53,815 bases of DNA, taken from Treponema sp. (lineage in GTDB: Bacteria > Spirochaetota > Spirochaetia > Treponematales > Treponemataceae). Both the position numbers and the translations under genes were made by a program. Positions 1 through 8,885 of this stretch are shown here, piece after piece (the first letter of the stretch is position 1; each line of letters begins with the position of its first letter). The stretch covers positions 1-53,815 of the forward strand of contig NZ_JAFRNB010000079.1 in the NCBI RefSeq assembly GCF_017430385.1. Reading direction: 5' to 3'. The notes below the pieces were generated by a model, which had not been told where the DNA came from, did no database searches, and saw only the letters and a list, made by a program, of their open reading frames with translations.

Positions 1-2186
1 AACACAACGATATCATCGATTCGGTTGATAAGCTCAGGTGCCATGATTCGTTTGAGTTCTTCCATTGCGTTCGCCTTGATTTCGGCTGGCGGCAAGAATC
101 CGTCATCGAGCTGGGCAAAACCGAGTTTTTTGTCAGCAGTTATGCTTCTTGCACCCGCGTTACTTGTCATGATGATTACAGTATTGCGGAAATTTACAGT
201 GTGACCGAGGTTGTCCGTAAGCTCGCCCTCTTCAAGAATCTGAAGAAGAAGATTGAAAACTTCGTTGTGAGCCTTTTCAATTTCGTCAAAAAGCACGACT
301 GAATAAGGCTTCTGCAAAACTTTGTTTGTGAGCATACCGCCCTCTTCGTAGCCGACATAGCCTGGAGCCGAGCCTACAAGGCGACTTGAAGTGTGTTTTT
401 CCATGAAGTCCGACATATCGATTCGAATTAAAGAATCTTCCGTGCCAAACAGGAATTTTGCCATGGCCTTTGCAAGCTGAGTTTTACCCACGCCCGTAGG
501 ACCCAAAAAGATGAAGGAGCCAAGAGGTCGGTTTGGTGAAGAAACACCCGCACGGCTTCGGCGGATTGCGCTTGAAAGATATTTTACAGCCTCGTCCTGC
601 CCGATAACGTCTTTATGGATTTCTTTTTCCATGTCGAGCAATCGGCCTGCTTCGTTTGAGTCAAGCTGCCCGGCCGGGATTCCGGTCATTTCGGAGATAA
701 TTTTTGCTATGTCGCGGTCAGTTACATGTTTTCGCACGGTGACTGCATTGTTCTTCCAGTAATTGTTGAAGTCATCAAGTTTCTGCTTTAAATCACGAAC
801 TTTATCACGGATCTGGGCTGCCCGCTCATAATCCTGATTCTGAACCAGGAGTTCCTTTTCGTGACTCAAATCTTCGATTGACTTTTCAAGCTCGGCAAGT
901 TCAGCAGGTCTTGACTCAGAAGCAATTTTCTTTGCGCTTCCGGCCTCGTCCAACAAGTCAATCGCCTTATCCGGCTGGAATTTCTCCGGGATATAGCGGG
1001 AAGAAAGCTTTACGATTGCTTCGATTGTGCCTTCATCGTAAGTGACATTGTGGAATTCCTCGTATTTTGGTTTGAGTCCGTTGAGAATCTTGATTGTGTC
1101 CTCGGTTGAAGGCTCTTCGATTTTGACAATCTGAAATCTTCGTGCAAGGGCGGAATCTTTTTCGATGTGCTTTCGGTATTCTTTGTAAGTCGTGGCTCCC
1201 AAAAGCTGGAGTTCGCCACGAGAGAGCGCTGGCTTTAAGATATTGCTTGCGTCCATCGTGCCGTCCGGGCTTCCCGCACCGATAATCATGTGAAGCTCGT
1301 CGATGAAAAGAATTATGTCCTTGGATTCCTTGACTTCCTTCATCATGCGCTTCATGCGCTCCTCAAAGTCACCGCGGTATTTAGTTCCTGCGACCATTGC
1401 CGTAATGTCCAGAAGAAGAACACGCTTCTGTAAAAGATTGTAGGGAACTTCACCATTCGCAATTCTGTGAGCCAGCCCTTCGGCAACAGAAGTTTTGCCG
1501 ACTCCAGGCTCTCCAACGAGAATAGGATTATTCTTGGTGCGACGGCTCAAAATCTGCACCACCCGCTCAATTTCACTTGAACGACCGATTACAGGATCAA
1601 GCTCGCCTTTTTTTGCCAAATCCGTCAAATCCCGGCTGAATTCTGCAAGGAAAGATTTTTTCTTCTGGTTAGGATTTTCGTTGTTGCGGGCATTAGCAAA
1701 TTCTGCCTCACGGTTTTCGCTGCCAGAATCCTCACCGCCATTCTCATTCATTAAATCTCGGATAACATTTCGGACAGTATCAAGCGAAATTCCGCATCTC
1801 TCAAAAAATCTGTATGAGGCTGAATTTTCTTCGCGGATTGCGGCCAGAAGAAGATGCTCCGTGCCGACATATTCGCTTCTAAGTGAACGGGATTCAATCA
1901 CCGCAACATCAAGTAAAGTTCGTAAACGGCGGCTAGGTGGAAGGGCTGAAAAACTCGGTGGATTCTGCACCCGCTGAATTCCAGATAAAAACTGCTCCAA
2001 AAGAAGCTGAAATGAGAGAATATTTATATTCAGTGATTTTAGCGCGTTAAAGCCCATGCTGTCAGCCGACTTAAGCAGGGCAAGAATTACATGCTCTGGC
2101 AAAAGTTCCGGCAATCCACTGTTTCGCCCTTCAGTCTGGGCAAAATCAGTGAGAAGTCGCTGGGCTTTTTGAGACAGACCTTTCAT
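1..2186 (-). CDS. clpC: ATP-dependent Clp protease ATP-binding subunit ClpC (3' end beyond window)
   Basis: Hsp100/AAA+ unfoldase that feeds proteins to ClpP. About 728 residues are visible; the C-terminal part lies beyond base 1. Seen in order: an N-terminal double Clp-N region (about 1-150), first Walker [10 protein letters not shown] near residue 223, Walker B LFIDELH near 296, a UVR-type segment ([13 protein letters not shown]) near 450 between the two AAA modules, which marks ClpC rather than ClpA or ClpB, and second Walker [10 protein letters not shown] near 561. The ATG at 2186 is one base after the rbfA stop, with a GAGGAAGAG ribosome site, so it is translationally coupled to rbfA. 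Sitting at the end of a rimP-nusA-infB-rbfA operon is not the Bacillus ctsR-mcsA-mcsB-clpC arrangement; mcsA and mcsB lie about 26 kb away here. Family assignment is very secure. Confidence 0.95.
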   Translation of the reverse strand, partial: MKGLSQKAQRLLTDFAQTEGRNSGLPELLPEHVILALLKSADSMGFNALKSLNINILSFQLLLEQFLSGIQRVQNPPSFSALPPSRRLRTLLDVAVIESRSLRSEYVGTEHLLLAAIREENSASYRFFERCGISLDTVRNVIRDLMNENGGEDSGSENREAEFANARNNENPNQKKKSFLAEFSRDLTDLAKKGELDPVIGRSSEIERVVQILSRRTKNNPILVGEPGVGKTSVAEGLAHRIANGEVPYNLLQKRVLLLDITAMVAGTKYRGDFEERMKRMMKEVKESKDIILFIDELHMIIGAGSPDGTMDASNILKPALSRGELQLLGATTYKEYRKHIEKDSALARRFQIVKIEEPSTEDTIKILNGLKPKYEEFHNVTYDEGTIEAIVKLSSRYIPEKFQPDKAIDLLDEAGSAKKIASESRPAELAELEKSIEDLSHEKELLVQNQDYERAAQIRDKVRDLKQKLDDFNNYWKNNAVTVRKHVTDRDIAKIISEMTGIPAGQLDSNEAGRLLDMEKEIHKDVIGQDEAVKYLSSAIRRSRAGVSSPNRPLGSFIFLGPTGVGKTQLAKAMAKFLFGTEDSLIRIDMSDFMEKHTSSRLVGSAPGYVGYEEGGMLTNKVLQKPYSVVLFDEIEKAHNEVFNLLLQILEEGELTDNLGHTVNFRNTVIIMTSNAGARSITADKKLGFAQLDDGFLPPAEIKANAMEELKRIMAPELINRIDDIVV

Positions 2187-2187
2187 C

Positions 2188-2550
2188 TTAGTCTTTTTTC
2201 TCTTCCTCTTCCAGACGATTAAGTTTGTTTACCATGTCGAATCCTTCTTTTATGCTGGTATCTTCGACAAAAGTAAGCTTAGGAAATTTATAAATCGTAA
2301 GTTTTTTGGCGATAGAGGACTGAATAAAACCTGCGGCACTATTAAGTCCTTCAACGCCTTTTTTTACCTGCGATTCATTGAGGAAGCTTGAGACATAGAC
2401 TTTTGCATAAGCCAAATCTTTTGCGACCTCAACGCGATTTATTGAAAGGAAAGTTGAGACACGAGGGTCTTTTACTTTCTGCAGCATAATCAGCTTGGAG
2501 ATTTCATCACGAATCTGCTCCCCAAGCTTAAGCATTCTGAATTCACCCAT
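2188..2550 (-). CDS. rbfA: 30S ribosome-binding factor RbfA
   Basis: Small KH-fold protein that binds immature 30S subunits and helps 16S rRNA 5'-end maturation. The 120 residues match the family length. Family features are visible: an N-terminal helix with GEQIRDEISKLI, the strand region KDPRVSTFLSINRVEV, YAKVYVS, and the closing PKLTFVEDTSIKEG. The ATG at 2550 has AGGAG six to seven bases upstream; a second in-frame ATG at 2535 has no such site. The start lies three bases after the infB stop, and the stop is one base before the clpC start, so the gene is inside a coupled operon. The acidic-lysine tail EEEEKKD is typical of variable RbfA C-termini. Confidence 0.95.
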   Translation of the reverse strand: MGEFRMLKLGEQIRDEISKLIMLQKVKDPRVSTFLSINRVEVAKDLAYAKVYVSSFLNESQVKKGVEGLNSAAGFIQSSIAKKLTIYKFPKLTFVEDTSIKEGFDMVNKLNRLEEEEKKD

Positions 2551-2553
2551 TTT

Positions 2554-5232
2554 CTACTCCTCAGAAGCAGAACCTTCTGCGGAAGCCTTAGCAGCGGCCT
2601 CTTTCTCTTTTGCGATTGAGTCACCGAGTTTGCGGGCAATTTCGACATATTCAAAGACTTCGAAAATATCGCCTTCCTGAATATCCTGCCAGTTCTCAAG
2701 ACCGATACCACACTCAAATCCATAAGTGACTTCTTTTGCATCGTCCTTGAATCGTTTGAGGGAAGTGATTTTGCCAGTGTATTTGACGATTCCGTCACGA
2801 ATAAGGTTGACAGAACTTGTTCGTTTGACAACACCTTCCGTAACATAACAACCAGCGATAACACCGACTTTTGGAACTTTGAATGTATTTCGAACCTCGA
2901 CCTGACCTGTGACTTCTTCTTTTGTATCAGGTTTGAGCATTCCTTCCATTGCAAGGGTGATTTCCTCAACACACTTGTAAATGATGTTGTATTTTCGGAT
3001 ATCGACCTTTTCCTGCTCAGCAAGCAATTTTGCCTTTGGTGTCGGGCGGACATTGAATCCGATGAGGATTGCGTTTCCGTCGGCAGCAGCCAAAGTGACA
3101 TCAGATTCGTTGATTGCACCCGCAGAAGAATGGATTACATTCAAGCGGATTTCTGGAGTTGAGAGCTTTTCAAGGCTTGTTTTGAGAGCCTCGGCAGAAC
3201 CCTGCAAGTCAGCTTTGATGATGACTTTAAGCTCGTTGATTTCGCTTGCCTGAATTGTTGATACAAGGTTATCAAGGTTGACTTTTTTGACAGCTTTTGC
3301 AGCCTCAAATCGTTTGAGTTCCTGTCGTTTAGCAGAAATTGCGCGTGCATCCTTTTCAGTCTCTGTGACCTGGAACGGATCACCTGCGTTCGGCATGTCG
3401 TCAAGGCCAAGAACCTCAACAGGCATACTTGGCAATGCTTCCATAACCTTTTCGCCACGGTCATTGAACATTGCTCGGACACGACCAGAGTAAATACCTG
3501 CGACAAACGGATCACCGATTTTGAGAGTACCGCTCTGAACAACGACAGAAGCGACAACACCGCGTCCCTGATCGATTCGAGACTCAATGACTTTACCTTC
3601 TGCACGGGTATCATACTGGGCCTTAAGCTCAAGAATCTCGGCCTGCAAAAGAATTGCATCAAGAAGCTCGTCGATTCCTTGTCCGCGGAGAGCAGAAATC
3701 TTAACATACTGAGTGTCACCGCCCCATTCCTCAGGAGTAAGTCCCTGATTTGAGAGCTGTGTCATGACATTCTCAGGATTTGCATCCGGTTTATCGATTT
3801 TGTTGACTGCAACGATGATAGGAACTTTTGCGTCCTTAGCGTGGCTCAAAGCTTCGAGAGTCTGAGGCATAACGCCGTCATCAGCCGCAACAACCAGAAC
3901 TACGATATCTGTAATCTGGGCACCGCGCGCTCGCATCATTGTGAAAGCTTCGTGACCCGGTGTATCGAGGAATGTGATTGTTCCTTTTTCTGTATGAACC
4001 TGATAAGCACCGATTTTCTGAGTGATACCACCGGCCTCGCCAGCGACAACATTTGTCTTTCGGATTGCGTCCAAAGTTTTTGTCTTACCGTGGTCAACAT
4101 GACCCATGACAGTGACGATTGGCGGACGGAATTTAAGGTTCTCTTCCTCACCTACATCATGCTCGATTACAGTCTCATCATAGAGAGAAACGAGATGTAC
4201 TTCACAGTCATATTCTGCGGCAAGCAAAGTTGCTGTATCAGAATCGATTGACTGGTTGATTGTTACCATCATGCCCATGCCCATGAGCTTGGCAATGATG
4301 TCACCAGCCTTGAGGTTCATCTTCTTTGCAAGGTCAGAGACTGAGATAGATTCCATGATATCGATTGATTTTGGAACTACGCTCGCCTGAGTAACCTGCT
4401 TCTTCTTGTAAAGCTCCTCTTCATCAAAGAGCTCTTCTTTATCTTTTCGCTGTCCGTAGACCTGCTTTTTACCTTTAAACTGTTTTTTGCCAGCCTGTGG
4501 TGCCGGCATTGGAGCTGGTGCGAATCCGCCTCGTGGAGCAAAACCGCCGCCATTTGGGCGCGGTCCATTAAAGCCCGGACGATTTCCGCCCTGACCGCCG
4601 AATCCGGGTCTGTTGCCAAAGCCTGGTCGTCCCTGACCACCCTGACCATTGAAGCCGCCGCGGTTGAATCCGCCCTGTGGACGATTGCCGCCCTGACCGT
4701 TATAGCCGCGGTTGAATCCGCCCTGACGGTTATTATCTCGCTCACGGTTCTGATAGCCTTCGCGAGCCTGCGCTCCTGTAAAGCCACCGCTTCGTCCGCC
4801 GTTCTGACCATAGCCACCACGATTTCCGTTGTAGCCGTTTCGGTCACGGTTATATCCACCCTGTCGTTTGTCAGAAAGATTTCCGGCCTTTACATTTGGA
4901 CGAGCAGAATTCAGTTCGAAAGGTTTTGCAGGACGAGCAGTATCATTCTTAGCAGGCTCTGTCCGAGGCTTTTCCTGCTGTTCTGAAGGTTTTTGAGCAG
5001 CGGAAGGAGCCGGAGCTGTTTTTTTGACGACGACATGAACGCCGTTTTTAGCCCGCTCGTCTGTATTTGAGTCTGATTTGCCATCGCCATTAGCATTAGG
5101 ATTCTTCTTTTTGATGACAATTTTCTTTTTTGCCGGTTGAGAAGATTCCGTCTTCGCATTTTCCTGCGTTTCGGGCTTCTTTTCCTTTTTTCTTAAAACG
5201 AATCCTTGCTTTTTCTCTTCTTCTTCCGCCAT
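2554..5232 (-). CDS. infB: Translation initiation factor IF-2
   Basis: GTPase that brings fMet-tRNA to the 30S P site and promotes subunit joining; 892 residues. Order: a Lys-rich N-terminus, an Asn/Gly/Arg-rich low-complexity tract at about 123-235 with repeated GGFNRG/GGNRPG units, a second basic stretch, an IF2_N helical domain at about 285-335, then the GTPase domain with GHVDHGKT (367-374), DTPGH and NKID, and the C-terminal barrels and C2 domain. After GKT the sequence reads KTLD where I would expect S/T-LLD. The glycine-rich RGG-like tract is unusual for IF-2, whose N-terminal extension is more often charged helix. ATG at 5232, 35 bases after nusA. Confidence 0.96.
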   Translation of the reverse strand: MAEEEEKKQGFVLRKKEKKPETQENAKTESSQPAKKKIVIKKKNPNANGDGKSDSNTDERAKNGVHVVVKKTAPAPSAAQKPSEQQEKPRTEPAKNDTARPAKPFELNSARPNVKAGNLSDKRQGGYNRDRNGYNGNRGGYGQNGGRSGGFTGAQAREGYQNRERDNNRQGGFNRGYNGQGGNRPQGGFNRGGFNGQGGQGRPGFGNRPGFGGQGGNRPGFNGPRPNGGGFAPRGGFAPAPMPAPQAGKKQFKGKKQVYGQRKDKEELFDEEELYKKKQVTQASVVPKSIDIMESISVSDLAKKMNLKAGDIIAKLMGMGMMVTINQSIDSDTATLLAAEYDCEVHLVSLYDETVIEHDVGEEENLKFRPPIVTVMGHVDHGKTKTLDAIRKTNVVAGEAGGITQKIGAYQVHTEKGTITFLDTPGHEAFTMMRARGAQITDIVVLVVAADDGVMPQTLEALSHAKDAKVPIIVAVNKIDKPDANPENVMTQLSNQGLTPEEWGGDTQYVKISALRGQGIDELLDAILLQAEILELKAQYDTRAEGKVIESRIDQGRGVVASVVVQSGTLKIGDPFVAGIYSGRVRAMFNDRGEKVMEALPSMPVEVLGLDDMPNAGDPFQVTETEKDARAISAKRQELKRFEAAKAVKKVNLDNLVSTIQASEINELKVIIKADLQGSAEALKTSLEKLSTPEIRLNVIHSSAGAINESDVTLAAADGNAILIGFNVRPTPKAKLLAEQEKVDIRKYNIIYKCVEEITLAMEGMLKPDTKEEVTGQVEVRNTFKVPKVGVIAGCYVTEGVVKRTSSVNLIRDGIVKYTGKITSLKRFKDDAKEVTYGFECGIGLENWQDIQEGDIFEVFEYVEIARKLGDSIAKEKEAAAKASAEGSASEE

Positions 5233-5267
5233 ATTCCTCTACTTACCTCTAATAGGACAAAAAACTC

Positions 5268-6731
5268 TTATTCCTCGTCCTCTTCAAATTCGAATTCAAC
5301 GCCACAAGACGGACAATGTGTCATGTCAAGCGTGATTTTTGCGCCACATTCAGGGCAGAAATACTCTTCTTCCTCAGCGGCAGCATTTTCTTCTGATGGA
5401 GCATCTTCAGAATTGTCTTCTTCCTCAACGAATTCAACAGAATTGTGAACAATTTTGCTGACTTCTTCAAGTTCCTCGGCTGTTACGCCGTCAATGCCTT
5501 CAATCTCACCATTCTCATAAGCAACGGCAAATTTCTCAATATCCTCATAGCCTGCTTCCTTGAGTTTGGCAGCGACTTCCTGGTTGACCCCCGGGAGGTC
5601 TGCAATAACAGAAATCTCTTCCGGCTCAACCTGTGCCTGAGGAGCGTTGCTGAACAATTCCTGAGCACGGCGGGTTGTGATTTCAGTGAGATCCATCTCG
5701 GCAGCCTGCTCTTCAGTCTTAACATCGATGCTCCAGTCACACAAGCGGTTTGCAAGGCGGACATTCTGACCGTTCTTACCGATTGCGACAGAGAACTGCT
5801 CATCATTAACGATTGCAAGAGCTGTCTTCTTCTCGTCATCAAGGATAACTACGCGGTTAACCTCAGCTGGAGAAAGCGCGTTTTTAATGAACACAACAGG
5901 GTCATCTGAATAGCGGAGGACATCAATTTTTTCGCCCTCAAGCTCGCGGATGACATTCTGGATTCGGAGACCTTTCGGACCAACACATGAGCCGACCGGA
6001 TCGACATCCTCTTTTGTGGTTGCAACGGCAATCTTTGTTCGGTAGCCTGCATCACGCACAATCTTTTTGATTTCGACGGTTTTGTCCTGAATTTCAGGAA
6101 CCTCAAGCTCAAGGATAGACTGTACGAATTTCGGATCAGAACGGCTCAAAACAAGCTGCAAACCTGAAGAAATTCTTTTCAAATCTACGATGAAAGCCTT
6201 GATTCGGTCATTTTTCTGATATGTTTCACGAGGAGACTGATATTTCTTTGGCAATACGCCCTCGACTTTTCCCAAATCAACATAAATATTGCCATTGTAC
6301 TCACGCTGGAAGTAACCGATGATGATTTCACCGACCTTATCCTTGTACTCATTGTAAAGCTTATCTTTGAAAGACTCGTTCAATCCTTTGTGAGTTTCCT
6401 GCTTTCCGACAGAAACTGCCGAGCGGTCAAAACTCTTTGGATCAACGATGATATCGATTTCATCTCCAAGCTCACACTCTGGTGAAAGTTTAAGAGCATC
6501 TTCAAGCTCAATTTCGGTAACAGGGTCATACACGCCGTCAACGATTGTTTTTCGAGAAGCGACTGTAACATCTGACATATCATCAGCGAAAGTAATGACG
6601 CAGTTATCAGCAGTACCAAAAGTACGCTTGTAAGCCGCGCGCAAAGTGTTCTCAATAGTCTGTTTGACTGAATCCAATGAAAAACCTTTTTCCTGAGTCA
6701 ATTCACGGATTGCATCTGCCATTTCTGACAT
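5268..6731 (-). CDS. nusA: Transcription termination/antitermination factor NusA, with C-terminal zinc ribbon
   Basis: RNA-polymerase-binding factor controlling pausing, termination and antitermination; 487 residues. Visible: N-terminal polymerase-binding domain (1-about 130), S1 domain (GEIIGYFQREYNGNIYVDLG), KH1-KH2 (VGSCVGPKGLRIQNV and SVAIGKNGQNVRLA), and one helix-hairpin-helix module (ADLPGVNQEVAAKLKEAG). The odd part is residues 457-480, a compact Cx2Cx10Cx2C zinc ribbon (CPEC...CPSC) followed by an acidic tail, which is not part of standard NusA. The ATG at 6731 has AGGAGG eight bases upstream and lies 13 bases after rimP. In many bacteria NusA regulates its own operon by termination, which fits the hairpin found in the rimP leader. 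Confidence 0.95.
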   Translation of the reverse strand: MSEMADAIRELTQEKGFSLDSVKQTIENTLRAAYKRTFGTADNCVITFADDMSDVTVASRKTIVDGVYDPVTEIELEDALKLSPECELGDEIDIIVDPKSFDRSAVSVGKQETHKGLNESFKDKLYNEYKDKVGEIIIGYFQREYNGNIYVDLGKVEGVLPKKYQSPRETYQKNDRIKAFIVDLKRISSGLQLVLSRSDPKFVQSILELEVPEIQDKTVEIKKIVRDAGYRTKIAVATTKEDVDPVGSCVGPKGLRIQNVIRELEGEKIDVLRYSDDPVVFIKNALSPAEVNRVVILDDEKKTALAIVNDEQFSVAIGKNGQNVRLANRLCDWSIDVKTEEQAAEMDLTEITTRRAQELFSNAPQAQVEPEEISVIADLPGVNQEVAAKLKEAGYEDIEKFAVAYENGEIEGIDGVTAEELEEVSKIVHNSVEFVEEEDNSEDAPSEENAAAEEEEYFCPECGAKITLDMTHCPSCGVEFEFEEDEE

Positions 6732-6744
6732 ATCGAGCCTCCTA

Positions 6745-7218
6745 CTACAAATGAATAAATTTTGCCTTAGCTATATTTTCAAAAGAAATGATCTTTGATT
6801 CCAAAGAGCCGTCTTCTTTTGTTTCTTCCAATGTAAGCGAATTGCTGTCGGCAGCCTTAAGAACACCCCCGACCCAATCGGTAACAGTTTTGTCAAAGAC
6901 CCGGATTTCACGCCCCAAAAACAACGGGAATTCAGCAGCGTTCCGAATGCTTCGCTCCATACCCGGAGACATAAGCTCCATGTATGTATTGTCGGTACCA
7001 AGCATTTCCTCAAGTGCCGGAAGAAGAACCTTATGTACGCGGGAACAGTCATTCACACCGATATTAGCACTCGGATCCTCGCCGGTAATCGTCGCAAGAA
7101 TCTGCGTGACTCCATTCTGCGGGGAAATTTTAAGCTCAACAAGATGAAACCCCAGAGCGCTCACAATTTTTTCACATTCAGCGTAATGAGGATAAGAATC
7201 CAAAGGAATGTAATCCAT
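6745..7218 (-). CDS. rimP: Ribosome maturation factor RimP
   Basis: Assists 30S assembly; first gene of the translation operon. I place the start at the ATG at 7218 (157 residues, MDYIPLD...), which has GGGAGG about six bases upstream. An in-frame ATG at 7263 would add 15 residues but has no ribosome site and would be translated from inside a hairpin. Family motifs are present: LGFHLVELKI near the N-terminus, the segment INVNDCSRVHK-like GVNDCSRVHKVLLPALEE, and ELMSPGMERSIRNAAEF, the RimP signature where SPGLDRPL is usual. The C-terminal SH3-like barrel follows. nusA starts 13 bases downstream. Confidence 0.92.
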   Translation of the reverse strand: MDYIPLDSYPHYAECEKIVSALGFHLVELKISPQNGVTQILATITGEDPSANIGVNDCSRVHKVLLPALEEMLGTDNTYMELMSPGMERSIRNAAEFPLFLGREIRVFDKTVTDWVGGVLKAADSNSLTLEETKEDGSLESKIISFENIAKAKFIHL

Positions 7219-7235
7219 AAGAGCCTCCCGACAAC

Positions 7236-7264
7236 AAAAATGGACTCGTTTTTGCGAGTCCATT
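7236..7264 (-). terminator. Attenuator-like hairpin in the rimP leader
   Basis: On the minus strand a perfect 10-bp inverted repeat (AATGGACTCG / CGAGTCCATT, 7264-7255 and 7248-7239) with a six-base loop is followed directly by TTTTTG. It lies between the predicted promoter at 7293-7321 and the rimP ribosome site, so transcripts must pass it before reaching any gene of the operon. The form is that of an intrinsic terminator or attenuator. Regulation by NusA is my inference. Confidence 0.6.
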
Positions 7265-7292
7265 AAAATATTTCTATAATAATGTTATAATT

Positions 7293-7321
7293 AGGATAAC
7301 AGTTCTTTTTGATTCTGTCAA
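7293..7321 (-). promoter_or_regulatory. Predicted sigma70 promoter for rimP-nusA-infB-rbfA-clpC
   Basis: Minus strand TTGACA (7321-7316), a 17-base spacer and TATCCT (7298-7293). The -35 matches consensus fully and the -10 at four of six. The start would be near 7286, giving a leader of about 68 bases that contains the hairpin at 7236-7264. Confidence 0.5.
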
Positions 7322-7339
7322 TAAAAAACAATGTTATTT

Positions 7340-8509
7340 CTAGGATTTTCCGACCTCTTCCATCTGCCCGAATTCACAGATTGAGTTTCCGACAGTAGCA
7401 TGTTCAAGCAGCTCAAGGTTTTTCTTAATCTTCTTGTATACCCTGATTTCACCAGTGCCTGTTCCGCCAAGAACTTTCAGCAGTCCTCGTTTTCCCTGCG
7501 GCATCTCATAATCACGGACAAACATTTCCTCGCCACGGCAGTACAAGTCGATGTCAATCACGAATTTTCCTTTATGAATGCTGACGCTCCAGTGAACCTT
7601 GTCTCCCTCGGCATTATCAGTAAGCTGAGAGCAGTCATGAATTATCATGTTCTTTTTGAAAATCTTGCGGTTCTGGATATTGTATTTTACGCCTTCAAAA
7701 TTTATGTAAGCGCAAAGTTTTCCCCCGAACTCCCCTTCAAGCGCAAAGCAGGAATTAACCATTGGCTTTCCGCTGATTATGCTCGTAAGTTTTGACGACG
7801 ACACATGGAAATATGGCGAGCAAGGCCGGGTGCCCCATCCCTTGTCTATGTAGCCGTTTGAATTCTTCGGAAGTACGACATATTCCTGACCGTCAAGGTT
7901 AATCAAGCCCGAAAAAAGGACTTTAGCTCCAATCGGTGCCCATACAGAATTCCTGATATTAAAAAGAGGCGTGCTTTCGATTACACGCTCGAATTTCAAA
8001 TCCCAGCTCATTGTGCCGGCATTGCAGAGAAGTTCCGGCCGAACACGCAAATCCTGAGTTGAGACAAGAACCGAGCCAGAAAGGGCCTTGTCACCGAAAA
8101 TACAATCGCCTGCTTTAAAGACCTCACTGTTGCGGACAAAAGCAAACTGTGACGAAGCAAGGAATTTATTCATGTGTTTTCCAGAAGCCCCAAAAACACC
8201 AGCTTTCACAAGAACATAAGACGGAAGAACCTCAATTTCATCATTAGCATGAGCAGCAGTCGATGTTCCTGCCAAAGCGTACTGTAAATCTGATTCTGAG
8301 AGAGCAAGGCGTGACTTCTGACTCAAAACAGCGACTTTCGGAGAAATTCCAGGATTGACTATATAAAGTTCGATGAAGAACTTTTTTTCCTCGCCGGTAA
8401 TTTTATTTACAGCTGATAAAACATAACGCCAGCGTTCAAAACCTTCCTGACGCAATTTTCCGCGAAGAATATAATGATCAAAGCGTTTGCTGATTTTTGA
8501 AGTTGCCAT
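7340..8509 (-). CDS. Tocopherol-cyclase-like (lipocalin-fold) protein of unknown function
   Basis: 389 residues, no signal peptide or membrane segment. The N-terminal phrase ILRGKLRQEGFERWRYVL and the central GYIDKGWGTR resemble the repeated motifs of tocopherol-cyclase-like proteins (RKxGFEGWYFK and GYIEKDWG), two-domain beta-barrel proteins found in many bacteria that make no tocopherol. Most of the rest is predicted beta-strand. In this group the real substrate is unknown; lipid or isoprenoid binding would be a guess. ATG at 8509 with AGGCGG nearby. The gene is monocistronic in appearance: its 3' end abuts the rimP promoter and it is about 100 bases from the small upstream gene. Family call is from motif memory only. 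Confidence 0.5.
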   Translation of the reverse strand: MATSKISKRFDHYILRGKLRQEGFERWRYVLSAVNKITGEEKKFFIELYIVNPGISPKVAVLSQKSRLALSESDLQYALAGTSTAAHANDEIEVLPSYVLVKAGVFGASGKHMNKFLASSQFAFVRNSEVFKAGDCIFGDKALSGSVLVSTQDLRVRPELLCNAGTMSWDLKFERVIESTPLFNIRNSVWAPIGAKVLFSGLINLDGQEYVVLPKNSNGYIDKGWGTRPCSPYFHVSSSKLTSIISGKPMVNSCFALEGEFGGKLCAYINFEGVKYNIQNRKIFKKNMIIHDCSQLTDNAEGDKVHWSVSIHKGKFVIDIDLYCRGEEMFVRDYEMPQGKRGLLKVLGGTGTGEIRVYKKIKKNLELLEHATVGNSICEFGQMEEVGKS

Positions 8510-8611
8510 ATCCGCCTACCCACCAATTTAAATTTTAAACTGATTATCTTCTTTCATTTTCGACAGTTTGAATAATGAACTTTAGCAGGCAAAGCAAAAT
8601 CTTACAGGCCC

Positions 8612-8833
8612 TTATTTGAGAAATTTGTTCAATGTAGAGTCGATATCTTCCTTTTCGAGAGGAAAATTCTCGTCAAGATAAGAAAGACATTCCATGCCGG
8701 CAGTCTGAACATGCTCGTACCAGATTCGGTAAAGCTCAGGCGCCAAATCTTCGCTTGGGAGAGGTGCGCCCTGAATGTCAGAAACCAGCTGCCGCATCAT
8801 TCTTAAACATTTGTCAAATTTATCGTTCTTCAT
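8612..8833 (-). CDS. Small hypothetical protein (73 aa)
   Basis: A 73-residue, helix-rich, acidic protein with no signal peptide, membrane segment or cysteine pair (single Cys residues near positions 9 and 49). I do not recognise it. It is likely to be real because the ATG at 8833 has a clean AGGAG eight bases upstream, the length is not a shadow of another gene, and it fills the gap between the M16 peptidase terminator and the tocopherol-cyclase-like gene. The composition (PSEDLAPELYRIWYEHV, FPLEKEDIDSTLNKFL) suggests a small all-alpha adaptor. Function unknown. Confidence 0.6.
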   Translation of the reverse strand: MKNDKFDKCLRMMRQLVSDIQGAPLPSEDLAPELYRIWYEHVQTAGMECLSYLDENFPLEKEDIDSTLNKFLK

Positions 8834-8856
8834 TTTAGGCTCCTTACTTTTATCAA

Positions 8857-8885
8857 TAAAAAAACTTAATCTTCACTTAAGATTA
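8857..8885 (-). terminator. Intrinsic terminator of the M16 peptidase gene
   Basis: Minus strand: TAATCTT (8885-8879, which includes the TAA stop codon), a five-base loop and AAGATTA (8873-8867), then AG and a run of T (8864-8857). The short A/T-rich stem starts inside the stop codon of the upstream gene. Confidence 0.6.

Noticed and set aside
1495..1977. A 160-codon plus-strand open frame opposite clpC.
   Set aside because: It is a shadow of ClpC, which has a clear family translation on the other strand.
3841..4251. A 136-codon plus-strand open frame opposite infB.
   Set aside because: It is antisense to conserved IF-2 sequence, has no ribosome site and no recognisable domain.
7219..7263. 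RimP start at the ATG at 7263.
   Set aside because: It would place translation inside the leader hairpin and lacks a ribosome site, while 7218 has GGGAGG.
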